From an uncultured Ellagibacter sp. (lineage in GTDB: Bacteria > Actinomycetota > Coriobacteriia > Coriobacteriales > Eggerthellaceae), in assembly GCA_934663775.1 (NCBI GenBank), contig CAKUKU010000011.1, positions 1-61,597 of the forward strand: a stretch of DNA of 61,597 nt, read 5' to 3'. The position numbers and the translations under genes were made by a program. The notes beneath the pieces were generated by a model. The model worked only from the letters and a program-made list of their open reading frames with translations. It did no database searches and was not told the DNA's origin. This document shows positions 8,655 through 17,262 of the stretch, one piece after another. Each line of letters starts with the position of its first letter. Within the stretch, counting starts at the first letter, position 1.

Positions 8655-9635
8655 TTACCAGTATTTCGAAGGCCCGAAGGGGACCGTCCATTCCTTGTTC
8701 TCGAATTCCATGCGGCTCTTCAAAAGGTCGGGGCCAAGACCACCGCGCTCGGTTTCGTTTTTGTCGTCGCGTGGGTTTGTCCCAACTTCGGCCCAGCTGT
8801 GGTTGCCGCTGCCGAAGGGCATCTTTCCCTCGGGCGTCAGAAGGCGGAGGATATTGCCGAACACACCGATCTTCGACCAGCTGTAGCGCGGCGCATCGAA
8901 CATCTTCGTGCCGGGAACGGCGATGAAGCCGCCCGCGAAGCCCGACTCGGGCTCGAGCGACACCTCGCGCTCAAGCGCGGCGACGATGTCCTCGGCCCGA
9001 AGCCCGGGACGGATAAGCTCGGTGCACGTGGAGACCTTAAGGCCCGCTTCATGCGCCGCCTCGATCGTCTTCACGCGCGCATCAACGCTCAAGTTGTTAA
9101 TCTCGCCCTCCCCCATGCGGATGGCATGGTAGACGCTCCCCGCACCTGCGGCCTTAAGCTCGCGCGCCATGGAGAGGTCGAAATCGCCCATGTTCGCCAT
9201 GATAGGAAAGTCGGGCAGCTCTTTGTGCGCGGCTTCGATGTAGCGCAGGAATTTCTCGAAGTCGTAGTCGACGGTGATCATGAGCGTGAGGACGTTCGCA
9301 CCGTTGTCGTAATAGTCGTGCGCGTAGTGGAGCATCGTCTCGAGAGGCATCTCATGACGGCCACTCGGACGCGCCTCGTTGCCAACGGCGAACGAGCAGA
9401 ACTCACAGTTGGCCGGGCAGGGATTCGCGTCCATGCCTATCTGCCCGTGCACCTCGGCGATGCCGTTCGCTGTTTTGAAATGACGCTCACGCGCGACGTA
9501 GTTCAAAATATGACCCTCAGGCGTGAAGGGCTCGACATCGCACAGGTAAACTGCGTCCTTATGCGTGAGCGTTTTGCCGTCCATACAGTAATCGGCGATG
9601 CGCAAGACCTCTTCGTCAACGCTTGGCAAAGGCAT
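8655..9635 (-). CDS. Radical SAM enzyme, BioB/HydE/PylB-like (paralogue B)
   Basis: This 326-residue protein carries CPANCEFCSF (Cys73, Cys77, Cys80) after the strand AEVHGQIGMDANP, the same arrangement as in paralogue A. The C-terminal hallmark SWAEVGTNPRDD is also shared. The ATG (MPLPSVDEEV) has GAGGGGG just upstream and lies about 30 nt downstream of the predicted transcription start. The gene shares its upstream region with the plus-strand gene at 9759. It is divergent in sequence from A, so the pair probably performs different steps rather than being a recent duplicate. The reaction is unknown. Confidence 0.85.
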   Translation of the reverse strand: MPLPSVDEEVLRIADYCMDGKTLTHKDAVYLCDVEPFTPEGHILNYVARERHFKTANGIAEVHGQIGMDANPCPANCEFCSFAVGNEARPSGRHEMPLETMLHYAHDYYDNGANVLTLMITVDYDFEKFLRYIEAAHKELPDFPIMANMGDFDLSMARELKAAGAGSVYHAIRMGEGEINNLSVDARVKTIEAAHEAGLKVSTCTELIRPGLRAEDIVAALEREVSLEPESGFAGGFIAVPGTKMFDAPRYSWSKIGVFGNILRLLTPEGKMPFGSGNHSWAEVGTNPRDDKNETERGGLGPDLLKSRMEFENKEWTVPFGPSKYW

Positions 9636-9672
9636 GGAAACCCCCTCGATTGATTCAAACCGTATTTGGTTG

Positions 9673-9701
9673 ATATTAAGACGGAATCCCATATTAGACA
9701 A
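9673..9701 (-). promoter_or_regulatory. Promoter of the radical SAM B-A-LRR operon
   Basis: On the minus strand TTGTCT (9696-9701) and TAATAT (9673-9678) are separated by 17 nt, a good match to a housekeeping promoter. The predicted start is about 30 nt before the ATG at 9635. Its -35 box overlaps the element shared with the 17.26-kb promoter. Confidence 0.6.
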
Positions 9702-9712
9702 TAGCCTATAGA
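9695..9712 (+). promoter_or_regulatory. Shared promoter element TAGACAATnnCCTATA (copy 1)
   Basis: The 16-mer TAGACAATAGCCTATA occurs here and, with only the two central bases changed, at 17263-17278. In both places the end of the element forms a -10 box (here TATAGA, 9707-9712) pointing towards a plus-strand gene, and a divergent minus-strand radical SAM operon starts on the other side. This suggests common control of both parts of the locus. Confidence 0.5.
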
Positions 9713-9758
9713 CAACAGAGGTATCATGTTGGCGAAAGGCGCTTGAAGGAGGATGCCC

Positions 9759-10703
9759 GTGCCGCACGATACGGCGATCGAAGCAGAAAAAGAGCTCTCC
9801 GCGCTCGTGGAAGCGGGCGATGAGCGCGCCGTGATCGACTGGCTCGAAGGCCCCCGGGCGGCGCTCGTCGAGTTCACCGGGCGTTGCCTCGGCGCGGCTG
9901 TCTCCTCGGGCATGGCGGATGCGTCCCTTCTTATGGGGCGACTCGGCTTCCATCTCGCCGTCACCGATGATAAGGCGGCAAAGCGAGCTATTGAACAGGC
10001 GAAAAGCATGCGCGGCTTGCTTGGTTTCCTGGAGGACTATCGCTATTGCAAAGCCCAGCGAAGCTACTATCTTCCCGTCGTGGAAAGCGACGCGTCACGA
10101 GGGCCTATCGAGCAGCTGCTCGCGCACGGGTTGCTTTCCGCAAACGACAAGGCCGAGCTGCTCTCGCTCGCCCTGCGAAGCGACAAGCCCAAGCTCGCGC
10201 GCGCCTTGGCCGCGGGGGGCGCGCGACTCTCCGACGGCATGCGCGACGACGTCCCGAAAGATTTGCGGAAAAGCAGAAGCGATCTCGCCGCGAGCGAGAA
10301 GGACCTCTGGGCGCGGCTCGCCACGCCGCAGCGCACCTTAGAAACGCTCTCGCTCATCTTCGAGCGCACAGAGGGGCACCCCTGTTCCATCCATCGCAGC
10401 TGGTGGGGATCGTATGGGCGCCAGTCGGAGTTCGCCCGCAAGCTCTCGGAGATCGCATGCCGCAGCTGCGCCGAGGCGTGCGACTGCACAGCGAGCCTGC
10501 TTGCGACGCTCGCCGCAGCCGGAACGAGCGCCCTTCCCGGTCTTTCCACTGTGCTCACCTGGGAAAACTTGAAACAATCCTGGCTTGATGACGCCCTCGC
10601 CGCCGCACAGGGGGCGAACAACGCGCAGGGAGCCGCGCTCATCATGCGCGCGGCGCAAAACGTTTCTTCCGCCGCAGACGAGCTCGACCTTCTGGAGTTC
10701 TAG
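9759..10703 (+). CDS. Hypothetical helical protein, possibly ankyrin-like
   Basis: I do not recognise the family. The protein is 314 residues from the GTG, which has AAGGAGG six bases upstream; the ATG two codons earlier touches the Shine-Dalgarno and is less likely. The sequence is soluble, alanine- and leucine-rich and predicted helical. One stretch, EQLLAHGLLSANDKAELL followed by ALAAGGARLSDG, looks like degenerate ankyrin repeats. There is a cluster of cysteines (CRSCAEACDC) near residues 238-247. It is followed by the VWA protein one base after its stop codon, and then by the MoxR ATPase, so the three genes form one operon and probably one complex. Confidence 0.6.
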   Translation: MPHDTAIEAEKELSALVEAGDERAVIDWLEGPRAALVEFTGRCLGAAVSSGMADASLLMGRLGFHLAVTDDKAAKRAIEQAKSMRGLLGFLEDYRYCKAQRSYYLPVVESDASRGPIEQLLAHGLLSANDKAELLSLALRSDKPKLARALAAGGARLSDGMRDDVPKDLRKSRSDLAASEKDLWARLATPQRTLETLSLIFERTEGHPCSIHRSWWGSYGRQSEFARKLSEIACRSCAEACDCTASLLATLAAAGTSALPGLSTVLTWENLKQSWLDDALAAAQGANNAQGAALIMRAAQNVSSAADELDLLEF

Positions 10704-10704
10704 C

Positions 10705-12039
10705 ATGGCCCGAAACGCGCATCCCTCCGAGTTGCTCGACGAGGCGGCGTCGCTCGCCGACAGCATGGTCGCACTGTGCCGCGATGACCTGCTCACGAGC
10801 ATCAAGTTCACGAACCGTCCGCTCGCGCGCCTGCCGCACCGCATCCAGATGGACCGCGGCGGATGCATGACCGATGGGCGCGAGGCGCTCTTCTCCCCCG
10901 CCTTCGCCCTGAACAACTTCAAGGGTGCGCGGCAGGTCATCACGCGCGCCTACCTGCATATGATCGTGCACTGCCTGTTGCGCCATCCCTTCCCACGCGC
11001 CGACATTGACCCGCTCACCTGGAGCGTTGCCTGCGATCTGTCGGTCGGCTGCGTTCTCGGCCAGCTGGAATGCGACGCAATCAGCTACAAAGACGACGAG
11101 CGCGACTGCCGCATCGCCGAATGGGCGCACCGCGTCGAGCAACCGACGGCGCAGGCGTTCTACGCGCTGCTTGTGCGCGAGGGCCTAAGCCAGGAAGAGC
11201 TTGCCAAGCTGGAAATCGCCATCGGCATGGACAGCCATGAGCTGTGGTTCGAAGATCCCGAGGGCCTTGAACCCGACCGATCGCAAACGGAAAGCGACAC
11301 GCAGCACGAGCTCGAGCAGCGATGGGAAGAAATCGCCACTGCGACGGAGATGGATATGCAGCGCGAGCACGACACCGCGCCGAGCACCCTCACAAGCCAG
11401 CTTCGCAATGTCCATGCAAGCACGATGAGCTTAGAAGAGCTGCTGCAGATCTACGCCGCGCCGCACGAGAGCATGACGCTCGACGACGAGGAGTTCGACT
11501 ACATCTACTACAGCTACGGTCTGCGCGAACTGGACGGGATCGCACTGGTAGAACCCCTGGAATACCGCGAGACACCCCAGATCAGGGACTTCTGCATCGC
11601 CATCGACACATCCGGCAGCTGCAGCGGGCCGCTTGTGGAGGCCTTCGCGTCGAAGGCGTGCGGAATGCTTTTGGAGAGCGCGTCGGTGGGCGACGAGACG
11701 CGCATCTGGATGGTGCAATGCGATTCGCAGGTGCAGGACACCCGCCTTTTGCGCACGCGCGACGACATGGTCGATTGGCTTTCCTCGCTCGAGCTCAAGG
11801 GCTTCGGGGGCACGGACTTCCGCCCCGTGTTCGAGCTGATGGATCGCATGACCGACGACGGCACGGTGGCAAACTGGGAAGCGCTCATCTACTTCACGGA
11901 CGGGCAGGGAACCTTCCCCGACCAGGCGCCGCCGTGGGATACAGCCTTCGTCTTTGTCGACGAGGCGGGCTCATGCCCCGCATGGGCAACAAGGGTACTA
12001 ACCTATTCCGACGAGCTTACGAGCGAAAGCGAGCGATAG
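10705..12039 (+). CDS. DUF2201-type protein: degenerate metallopeptidase domain plus VWA-like domain
   Basis: This 444-residue protein has the two-part layout of the DUF2201 family: an N-terminal putative metallopeptidase domain and a C-terminal von Willebrand A-like domain. The MIDAS metal site of the VWA part is intact (DTSGS, Asp301, Ser303, Ser305), with GFGGTDFRPVFE further on. In the N-terminal domain the expected HExxH is HMIVH, with a third histidine at position 94 (His85, His89, His94). The zinc ligands remain, but the catalytic glutamate is replaced by methionine. It starts one base after the upstream stop, with GGAG at the right distance, and abuts the MoxR gene. VWA and MoxR proteins normally act together as a metal- or cofactor-loading chaperone. 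Confidence 0.82.
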   Translation: MARNAHPSELLDEAASLADSMVALCRDDLLTSIKFTNRPLARLPHRIQMDRGGCMTDGREALFSPAFALNNFKGARQVITRAYLHMIVHCLLRHPFPRADIDPLTWSVACDLSVGCVLGQLECDAISYKDDERDCRIAEWAHRVEQPTAQAFYALLVREGLSQEELAKLEIAIGMDSHELWFEDPEGLEPDRSQTESDTQHELEQRWEEIATATEMDMQREHDTAPSTLTSQLRNVHASTMSLEELLQIYAAPHESMTLDDEEFDYIYYSYGLRELDGIALVEPLEYRETPQIRDFCIAIDTSGSCSGPLVEAFASKACGMLLESASVGDETRIWMVQCDSQVQDTRLLRTRDDMVDWLSSLELKGFGGTDFRPVFELMDRMTDDGTVANWEALIYFTDGQGTFPDQAPPWDTAFVFVDEAGSCPAWATRVLTYSDELTSESER

Positions 12040-13518
12040 ATGAACATCAAGCAGGCAAAAGAGCAGGTCAAAAAAACTTGCGTCGCGTACCTCACCAAAG
12101 ACGCCTTCGGCGAGTACGTGATGCCTATCGAGACGCAGCGCCCGATTTTCCTTCTGGGGGCGCCCGGCATCGGCAAGACCGCGATCATGGCGCAGGTGGC
12201 GGCGGAGCTCGACTTGGGACTTGTGGACTACTCCATGACGCACCACACACGCCAGTCGGCCATGGGCCTGCCGTTCATCACGAAACGCCGCTACGGCGAG
12301 CGCGACGTCGACATCTCGGAATACACGATGAGCGAGATCATCGCAAGCATCTACGAGAGCATCGAGAAAACGGGGCGCAGGGAGGGCATCCTGTTCCTCG
12401 ACGAGATCAACTGCGTAAGCGAGACGCTCATGCCTATGATGCTTCGGTTCCTGCAGAGCAAGATGCTCGGCAACCACCGCGTCCCCGACGGTTGGGTGGT
12501 CGTCAGCGCCGGCAACCCGCTCGAATACAACAAGAGCGCGCGCCAATTCGACGTCGTGACGATGGACCGCGTGAAGCGCATCGAGGTGGAGCCCGACCTT
12601 GCAGCATGGCGCGAGTACGCTGTGGCGTGCGGGGCTCATCCGGCAGTCGTTAGCTTCCTTGATATGCGCCCCGACTGTTTCTATCACATGGAGGCCAAGG
12701 GGCGAAGCCGCGAGTTCGTCACCGCGCGCGCCTGGATGGACCTCTCGAACATGATGCGCCTGTACGAGAAAAACGGCCTGGAAATCGACGACGAGCTGGT
12801 GGGCCAATACTTGCAGACGGCGTCGATCGCTTCGGATTTCTGCGTCTATCTGCGCCTTTTCAGCAGTTACAGCGCCGACTACCGCATCGAGGACATCCTT
12901 AGCGGGAACGCCGACGAGCCTTTGCGCGAGAAGGCGGCGCACGCCGGGTTCGACGAGCGAGCCGCCTTGGCCGGCCTTTTGATCGACGCGCTCGCCGCCC
13001 ATGCGGAAAGCGACGTCGAGCAGGAGCGCGAGCTTGCAGAGCTTCGAGCGGCACTCGTTCGCGCCAAAGGGGAATCCGACGCCGCGACCGCACTTTCCCA
13101 GGAAGCCAGCGAGCGCGCAGCTCGGCTCGAGGCGGACGCCGCGCGCTACCGAAACGATGCGCTTGCCCGTAGCGTCGAGCACGGCGCGATCGAGAGCCTA
13201 CGCGCATGGGCGGCACAGCTCGGCGGCGGAATGGACTTGAAAGGCATCGCCGCGAGCTTCAACGAGAGGCTCGGCGAGCACAAGCGGCAAGGGGTGATAA
13301 TCGAGGCCGAGCTCGCCTCCGCCCTCGACTTCATGGACGCAGCCTGGGGTGAAGGCAACGAGATGACGGTGGCGCTCAACGAGATGACCATGAACAAGAC
13401 GCTTTCCGCCTTCATCGCGAAGCACGGCTGCGACGCCTACTACGACCGCAGCGAGACGCTCATGCTCGACGCGCGCGCCGAGCGCCTCGCCGAGCGTCTG
13501 GCGCAACTCGAAGCGTAA
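12040..13518 (+). CDS. MoxR-type AAA+ ATPase with long helical C-terminus
   Basis: The 492-residue protein begins at the base after the VWA gene's stop. Walker A is GAPGIGKT (residues 40-47), Walker B is GILFLDEIN (about 116-124) and sensor 1 is SAGNP. The AAA core ends near residue 290. The remaining 200 residues are charged and heptad-like (ELAELRAALVRAKGESD and onwards), an extension not found in plain MoxR proteins and probably a coiled coil. MoxR ATPases remodel or activate metal enzymes together with VWA partners. Here the natural client would be a protein of the surrounding radical SAM locus, but that is inference from position only. Confidence 0.85.
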   Translation: MNIKQAKEQVKKTCVAYLTKDAFGEYVMPIETQRPIFLLGAPGIGKTAIMAQVAAELDLGLVDYSMTHHTRQSAMGLPFITKRRYGERDVDISEYTMSEIIASIYESIEKTGRREGILFLDEINCVSETLMPMMLRFLQSKMLGNHRVPDGWVVVSAGNPLEYNKSARQFDVVTMDRVKRIEVEPDLAAWREYAVACGAHPAVVSFLDMRPDCFYHMEAKGRSREFVTARAWMDLSNMMRLYEKNGLEIDDELVGQYLQTASIASDFCVYLRLFSSYSADYRIEDILSGNADEPLREKAAHAGFDERAALAGLLIDALAAHAESDVEQERELAELRAALVRAKGESDAATALSQEASERAARLEADAARYRNDALARSVEHGAIESLRAWAAQLGGGMDLKGIAASFNERLGEHKRQGVIIEAELASALDFMDAAWGEGNEMTVALNEMTMNKTLSAFIAKHGCDAYYDRSETLMLDARAERLAERLAQLEA

Positions 13519-13521
13519 AAA

Positions 13522-13556
13522 CGGCGGGGGCCTCCCATCTGGGACGACCCCCGCCG
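13522..13556 (-). terminator. Terminator between convergent operons
   Basis: A perfect 9-bp GC stem (CGGCGGGGG/CCCCCGCCG) with a 17-nt loop. On the minus strand it is followed by TTTTTACG, so it mainly ends the radical SAM C-D-E operon. The plus side has only a weak pyrimidine tract. Confidence 0.7.
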
Positions 13557-13615
13557 CCAACCTTCCCCTTTCGCGCCCCGCGCGTCGCACCCTGCGCCCT
13601 CGCGCATCGCGCCTC

Positions 13616-14680
13616 TTACTCGGAAAGCTTCGCTTCCATATATTCAGGAGTCAAATCGACATAGCTGCCGTCGCCCTTCATCAGACGACGAAATCCCGCC
13701 TGGTAGTAAAGCTCGCGCACCGCGGGAACGTCCAGGCCGCGGGCGGCGGAGGTGTCCTCGGCAGTGTCGCGCGGGTTGAAACCCGTCTCTGCGGTAACGC
13801 AGTTCGACCCGCTGACAAGGCTGATTAGGTTGGCCTCGTGATGGCCCATGTGAATAGCATGCGGACGATCGCACATGAGCAGCGTCTCGATTGCGTTCAT
13901 CTGAGCCATGCGCAGGTTGGTGATCTCGTTTTCCAGCCCCTCGTAGCGCGTGCCGGGAACGCTCGTGCGTTTCATGACGCCCGTGGTGTCGAGTCCGCCG
14001 AAGTCCTCATCGCGCTGGCGAATTTCCATCAACCGCGTCGCAATGTCCTCGACCGGCGTCTCCGCACCGACCGGCTCGCAGCATTCCTCCACCTTAAGGC
14101 CGGCAGCATGCGCAGCGTGGATGGTCTGCTCGCGGCGTTCGGGCGTGATCTTGGTGAGGCAACCCTCGCCCAGGCGCTTGACGTGATAGACGGCGGACAC
14201 GCCCGCATCCTTGAGCTTCCTAAAGAATTTTTCCGTCGTGTCGCCGATATTGGAAATAAGGCGCACGTCAGTGGGAATGGCTGCGCGCACGGCCTTCACG
14301 CACTCGAGGTAGTGATCCTCGTCGAACGTGTTCATCGTCATAAGGTAAAGCCCGTACAAGTCACCCCCCTTCGCGAACTCGACCGCACGGCGAACAACCT
14401 CGTCAACAGGCATAACGACGTGGTCGGTAAAGCAGGTGTGGCTCTTGCCGAAGCTGCAGAACTGGCAGTCCGCCTCGCACGGGTAGACTTCGATTCCGAT
14501 CTGCCCCCAGATAGTCGCCGCATTGCCCGTCTTCTCGCGCTGGATGCCATCGGCCGCGCCGCGGATAGCCGTTGCCTCCGGGCTCGCCTCGTCGCACTCC
14601 AGCATTTCCACAACCTCTTCGTAGGTAGGGGCCTTACCTTCCCACGCGCGGGAGATGATCTCTTCGATTTTTTTGTCCAT
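13616..14680 (-). CDS. Radical SAM enzyme, BioB-like (paralogue C)
   Basis: This 354-residue protein is one of three tandem copies with the same length and architecture. Cluster ligands are Cys68, Cys72 and Cys75 in YPCEADCQFCSF. The barrel contains SNIGDT, VYHVKRLGEG and CEPVGAET, and the end has NCVTAETGFNPRDTAEDTS. An extra cysteine pair (ECCEP) near residue 205 is conserved in all three. The ATG has GAGAGAGGGATGA upstream. It is the third gene of an E-D-C operon read on the minus strand, 113 bp after D, and it is the most divergent of the three. Paralogous radical SAM proteins in tandem suggest successive or substrate-varied steps of one pathway. Confidence 0.85.
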   Translation of the reverse strand: MDKKIEEIISRAWEGKAPTYEEVVEMLECDEASPEATAIRGAADGIQREKTGNAATIWGQIGIEVYPCEADCQFCSFGKSHTCFTDHVVMPVDEVVRRAVEFAKGGDLYGLYLMTMNTFDEDHYLECVKAVRAAIPTDVRLISNIGDTTEKFFRKLKDAGVSAVYHVKRLGEGCLTKITPERREQTIHAAHAAGLKVEECCEPVGAETPVEDIATRLMEIRQRDEDFGGLDTTGVMKRTSVPGTRYEGLENEITNLRMAQMNAIETLLMCDRPHAIHMGHHEANLISLVSGSNCVTAETGFNPRDTAEDTSAARGLDVPAVRELYYQAGFRRLMKGDGSYVDLTPEYMEAKLSE

Positions 14681-14793
14681 TCATCCCTCTCTCAGTGAAT
14701 AGCCGCCGGGCGGACACGCGCCCGCCCGATATTTCTAGACGCCAGTCTTTGCGCGGGCCTCGCACGAGCTTCACACGTCCGTGCCCGCATTCC

Positions 14794-15858
14794 CTACTTG
14801 GAAAGCTTCGCCTCCATGTATTCAGGCGTCAAATCAACGCGCGAGCCGTCCCCCCGCACGAGCATGCGGAATCCCGCCTGGTAGAACATCTGACGCACGG
14901 CAGGCACGTCGAGCCCACGCCCAGCGGAGGTGTCCTCGGCGGTGTCGCGCGGGTTGAAGCCCGTTTCCGCCCAGATGGTGTTCGCGCCGCTCATAAGGCT
15001 CACCGTGTTGGGCTCGTGCACGGCCATCCAGGGGAAGTCGTCCTGATCGACCATGACAAAAGTCTCGATCGCCCCGATGAGCGCGAGACGCATGTCGGTG
15101 ATCTCGTTGGCGAGGCCCTCGTAGCGCGTGCCGGGCACCGAGTTGCGCTTCATGACGCCCGCGCAATCGTGCAGCCCCATCTCGCGCCCGCGAGCCTGGA
15201 TTTCGAACAGGCGCGTGGCGATCGCCTCGTTGGACGTTTCGGCGCCGATGGGCTCACAGCAGTCCTGGATGGAAAGACCCGCTTCGTGAGCTGCGCGAAT
15301 GGTTGCCTCGCGACGGTCGGGCGAAATTTTCGTGAGCTCGCCTTCACCTAAGCGCTTCACATGGTAGATGGCATTTAGGCCCGCCGCCTTCAACTGCTCG
15401 AAGTATTCCCTGTCGGTGTCGCCGATGTTGGAGACCAGCCGCGTGCTCGCGGGGATGGCAGCGCGCACGGCGCGCACGCAATCGAGGAAGTACTGCTTGT
15501 CGAACGAGTGCATGGTCATCAAATAGAGCGCGTACAGATCGCCGCCCTTGGTGAACTCCTTCGCGCGCTTGACGACCTCGTCGATGGGCATGGTCACGTG
15601 CTCGGTGAAGCAGGTGTGGCTCTTGCCGAAGCTGCAGAATTGGCAGTCCGCCTCGCACGGGTACACGTCGACGCCGATCTGTCCGAGCAGCACGGCGGCG
15701 TTGCCCGTCTTCGCGCGCACGAGGTCGTTGGCCGCCCCGCGCACCGCCGTCGCCTCAGGCGAGGCCTCGTCGAGCGCGAGCAGCTCCATGACTTCCTCGT
15801 ACGTCGGCGCCTTCCCCTCCTGGGCGCGAGCGATGATCTCGGCGATCTCTCGTTTCAT
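14794..15858 (-). CDS. Radical SAM enzyme, BioB-like (paralogue D)
   Basis: This 354-residue middle copy has cluster ligands in YPCEADCQFCSFGKS, followed by HTCFTEHVTM, GDLYALYLMTM and DCCEPIGAET. The C-terminal block is TIWAETGFNPRDTAEDTS. The first 48 residues are nearly the same as in paralogue E because the two genes share an uninterrupted 142-bp identical stretch (see the repeat entries), while the rest has diverged. This is the pattern of gene conversion at the 5' end. The ATG is preceded by GAGGAC at a slightly long distance of about 11 nt, so translation may depend partly on the upstream gene. The substrate is unknown. Confidence 0.85.
   Translation of the reverse strand: MKREIAEIIARAQEGKAPTYEEVMELLALDEASPEATAVRGAANDLVRAKTGNAAVLLGQIGVDVYPCEADCQFCSFGKSHTCFTEHVTMPIDEVVKRAKEFTKGGDLYALYLMTMHSFDKQYFLDCVRAVRAAIPASTRLVSNIGDTDREYFEQLKAAGLNAIYHVKRLGEGELTKISPDRREATIRAAHEAGLSIQDCCEPIGAETSNEAIATRLFEIQARGREMGLHDCAGVMKRNSVPGTRYEGLANEITDMRLALIGAIETFVMVDQDDFPWMAVHEPNTVSLMSGANTIWAETGFNPRDTAEDTSAGRGLDVPAVRQMFYQAGFRMLVRGDGSRVDLTPEYMEAKLSK
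15697..15838 (-). repeat. 142-bp perfect direct repeat, copy in paralogue D
   Basis: This stretch is identical, base for base, to 16844-16985. It covers codons of residues about 7-54 in D. Silent positions are also identical although the flanks differ clearly, which indicates recent gene conversion or duplication. Confidence 0.9.
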
Positions 15859-15940
15859 TGCGTTGCCGTCCTCTCTCTTTCAAGCCCTCCCGCAAGGGCG
15901 ATTCCTCGACGGCGCCCTCATGTGGAAAGGCTTTCCGCTT

Positions 15941-17005
15941 CTACTCGGCGAGTTTCGCTTCCATATACTCGGGCGTGAGCTCGATGCGGGTTCCGTCGCC
16001 GCACACGAGGGTCTTGAATCCCGCCTGATAGAACATCTGGCGCACGGCGGGTACATCGAGCCCGTGGTTGCCGGCGGTGTCCTCGGCCGTGTCGCGCGGG
16101 TTGAAGCCCGTTTCCGCGCAAATGCTGTTGCCGCCGGAAAGCAAGCTCACGGAGTTGGGCTCATGGATGGCAAACCAGGGCATCTTCGACTGCTCGACCA
16201 TCACAAACACTTGGATCGCCCCGATGAGCGCAAGGCGCATATCGGTAATCTCGTTTTGCAGGCCCTCATAACGCGTGCCGGGCACCGAGTTGCGTTTCAT
16301 GACGCCCGAACCGTTGTAGACGCCGTAATCGTCGTCGCGCTGCTTGATTTCGAACAGGCGCGTGGCGATCGCCTCGTTGGGCGTCTCGGCACCGATGGGC
16401 TCACAGCAATCCTGAACTTGCAAGCCAGCCTCATGAGCTGCGGCGATGGTCGCCTCGCGGCGTTCAGGGGCGATCTTAGTGAGCTCTCCTTCGCCGATGC
16501 GCTTCACGTGGTACGCGCCGTCGAGACCAGCAGCTTTAAGCTTCTCGAAATACTCGACGTCGGTATCGCCGATATTGGAGAACAACATCGTTTGGGGCGG
16601 GATGGCAGAGCGAACGGCCTTCACGACCTCCAAGAAATAATCCTCATCGTAGCTGTTCATGCACATGAGCCACAGACCGTACAGATCACCGCCTTTGGTA
16701 AATTCCTTCGCACGCTTGACGACTTCCTCAACGGACATGGTCACATGCTCGGTGAAGCAGGTGGTCGATTTGGCGAACGAGCAGAATTGGCAGTCCGCCT
16801 CGCACGGGTACACGTCGATGCCGATTTGCCCCCACATCGCGCAGGCGTTGCCCGTCTTCGCGCGCACGAGGTCGTTGGCCGCCCCGCGCACCGCCGTCGC
16901 CTCAGGCGAGGCCTCGTCGAGCGCGAGCAGCTCCATGACTTCCTCGTACGTCGGCGCCTTCCCCTCCTGGGCGCGAGCGATGATCCCGGTGATTTTCTGA
17001 TCCAT
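15941..17005 (-). CDS. Radical SAM enzyme, BioB-like (paralogue E)
   Basis: This 354-residue protein is the first gene of the three-gene operon. Ligands are in YPCEADCQFCSFAKS. It shares HVKRIGEGELTKI, DCCEPIGAET and NSICAETGFNPRDTAEDT with its siblings. GGAGAGGG precedes the ATG, and a consensus -10 box (TATAAT, 17046-17051 on the minus strand) lies about 40 nt upstream. Differences from D cluster in the middle of the barrel and in the last third, where substrate contacts would lie in BioB-like enzymes; this fits related but distinct substrates. The stop of E and the start of D are 82 bp apart. Confidence 0.85.
   Translation of the reverse strand: MDQKITGIIARAQEGKAPTYEEVMELLALDEASPEATAVRGAANDLVRAKTGNACAMWGQIGIDVYPCEADCQFCSFAKSTTCFTEHVTMSVEEVVKRAKEFTKGGDLYGLWLMCMNSYDEDYFLEVVKAVRSAIPPQTMLFSNIGDTDVEYFEKLKAAGLDGAYHVKRIGEGELTKIAPERREATIAAAHEAGLQVQDCCEPIGAETPNEAIATRLFEIKQRDDDYGVYNGSGVMKRNSVPGTRYEGLQNEITDMRLALIGAIQVFVMVEQSKMPWFAIHEPNSVSLLSGGNSICAETGFNPRDTAEDTAGNHGLDVPAVRQMFYQAGFKTLVCGDGTRIELTPEYMEAKLAE
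16844..16985 (-). repeat. 142-bp perfect direct repeat, copy in paralogue E
   Basis: This is the partner of 15697-15838, at the same position within the homologous gene. The repeat spacing is 1147 bp. It would be a natural site for unequal crossing-over that fuses or deletes one of the paralogues. Confidence 0.9.
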
Positions 17006-17045
17006 GACCCTCTCCGATCGATAGAAGCACTACTGCAATTCGTCC

Positions 17046-17073
17046 ATTATAAGACTAGAACCACTATATGACA
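17046..17073 (-). promoter_or_regulatory. Promoter of the radical SAM E-D-C operon
   Basis: A consensus TATAAT lies on the minus strand at 17046-17051, about 40 nt before the start codon at 17005. A weak -35 candidate (TGTCAT, 17068-17073) is 16 nt further upstream. Confidence 0.5.
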
Positions 17074-17262
17074 GCGAACCTGGAGGAAGAAGGAGGATTT
17101 CGACTTCGATCAACTAGGGCACAAAAACCGACTTGTCCCGCAGAGCGCCGCTTTCAACCAAAAATAATTTGCGCGTCCACGAGGCACCGCTTGCATCGTT
17201 CGCACTCGTATCACTCGCGCCATTCGCCCTCGTATCACACGTACATGCGCGACACATATTAC
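17074..17262. other. Non-coding part of the 314-bp divergent intergenic region
   Basis: No gene is supported here. The stretch contains two copies of CTCGTATCAC about 25 bp apart (near 17209 and 17230) and is otherwise unremarkable. A 65-codon plus-strand frame (17068-17265) has unusual His/Ser-rich composition, no good ribosome binding site and no recognisable similarity. Confidence 0.4.

Noticed and set aside
7479..9653. A 724-codon open frame on the plus strand
   Set aside because: It lies entirely opposite two radical SAM genes with clear motifs. Its translation is Arg/His/Ala-rich with no family motif, and it has no ribosome binding site; it results from the GC-rich codon usage of the true genes.
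15548..17071. A 507-codon open frame on the plus strand
   Set aside because: It is antisense to radical SAM paralogues D and E, and its internal repeats only mirror their similarity.
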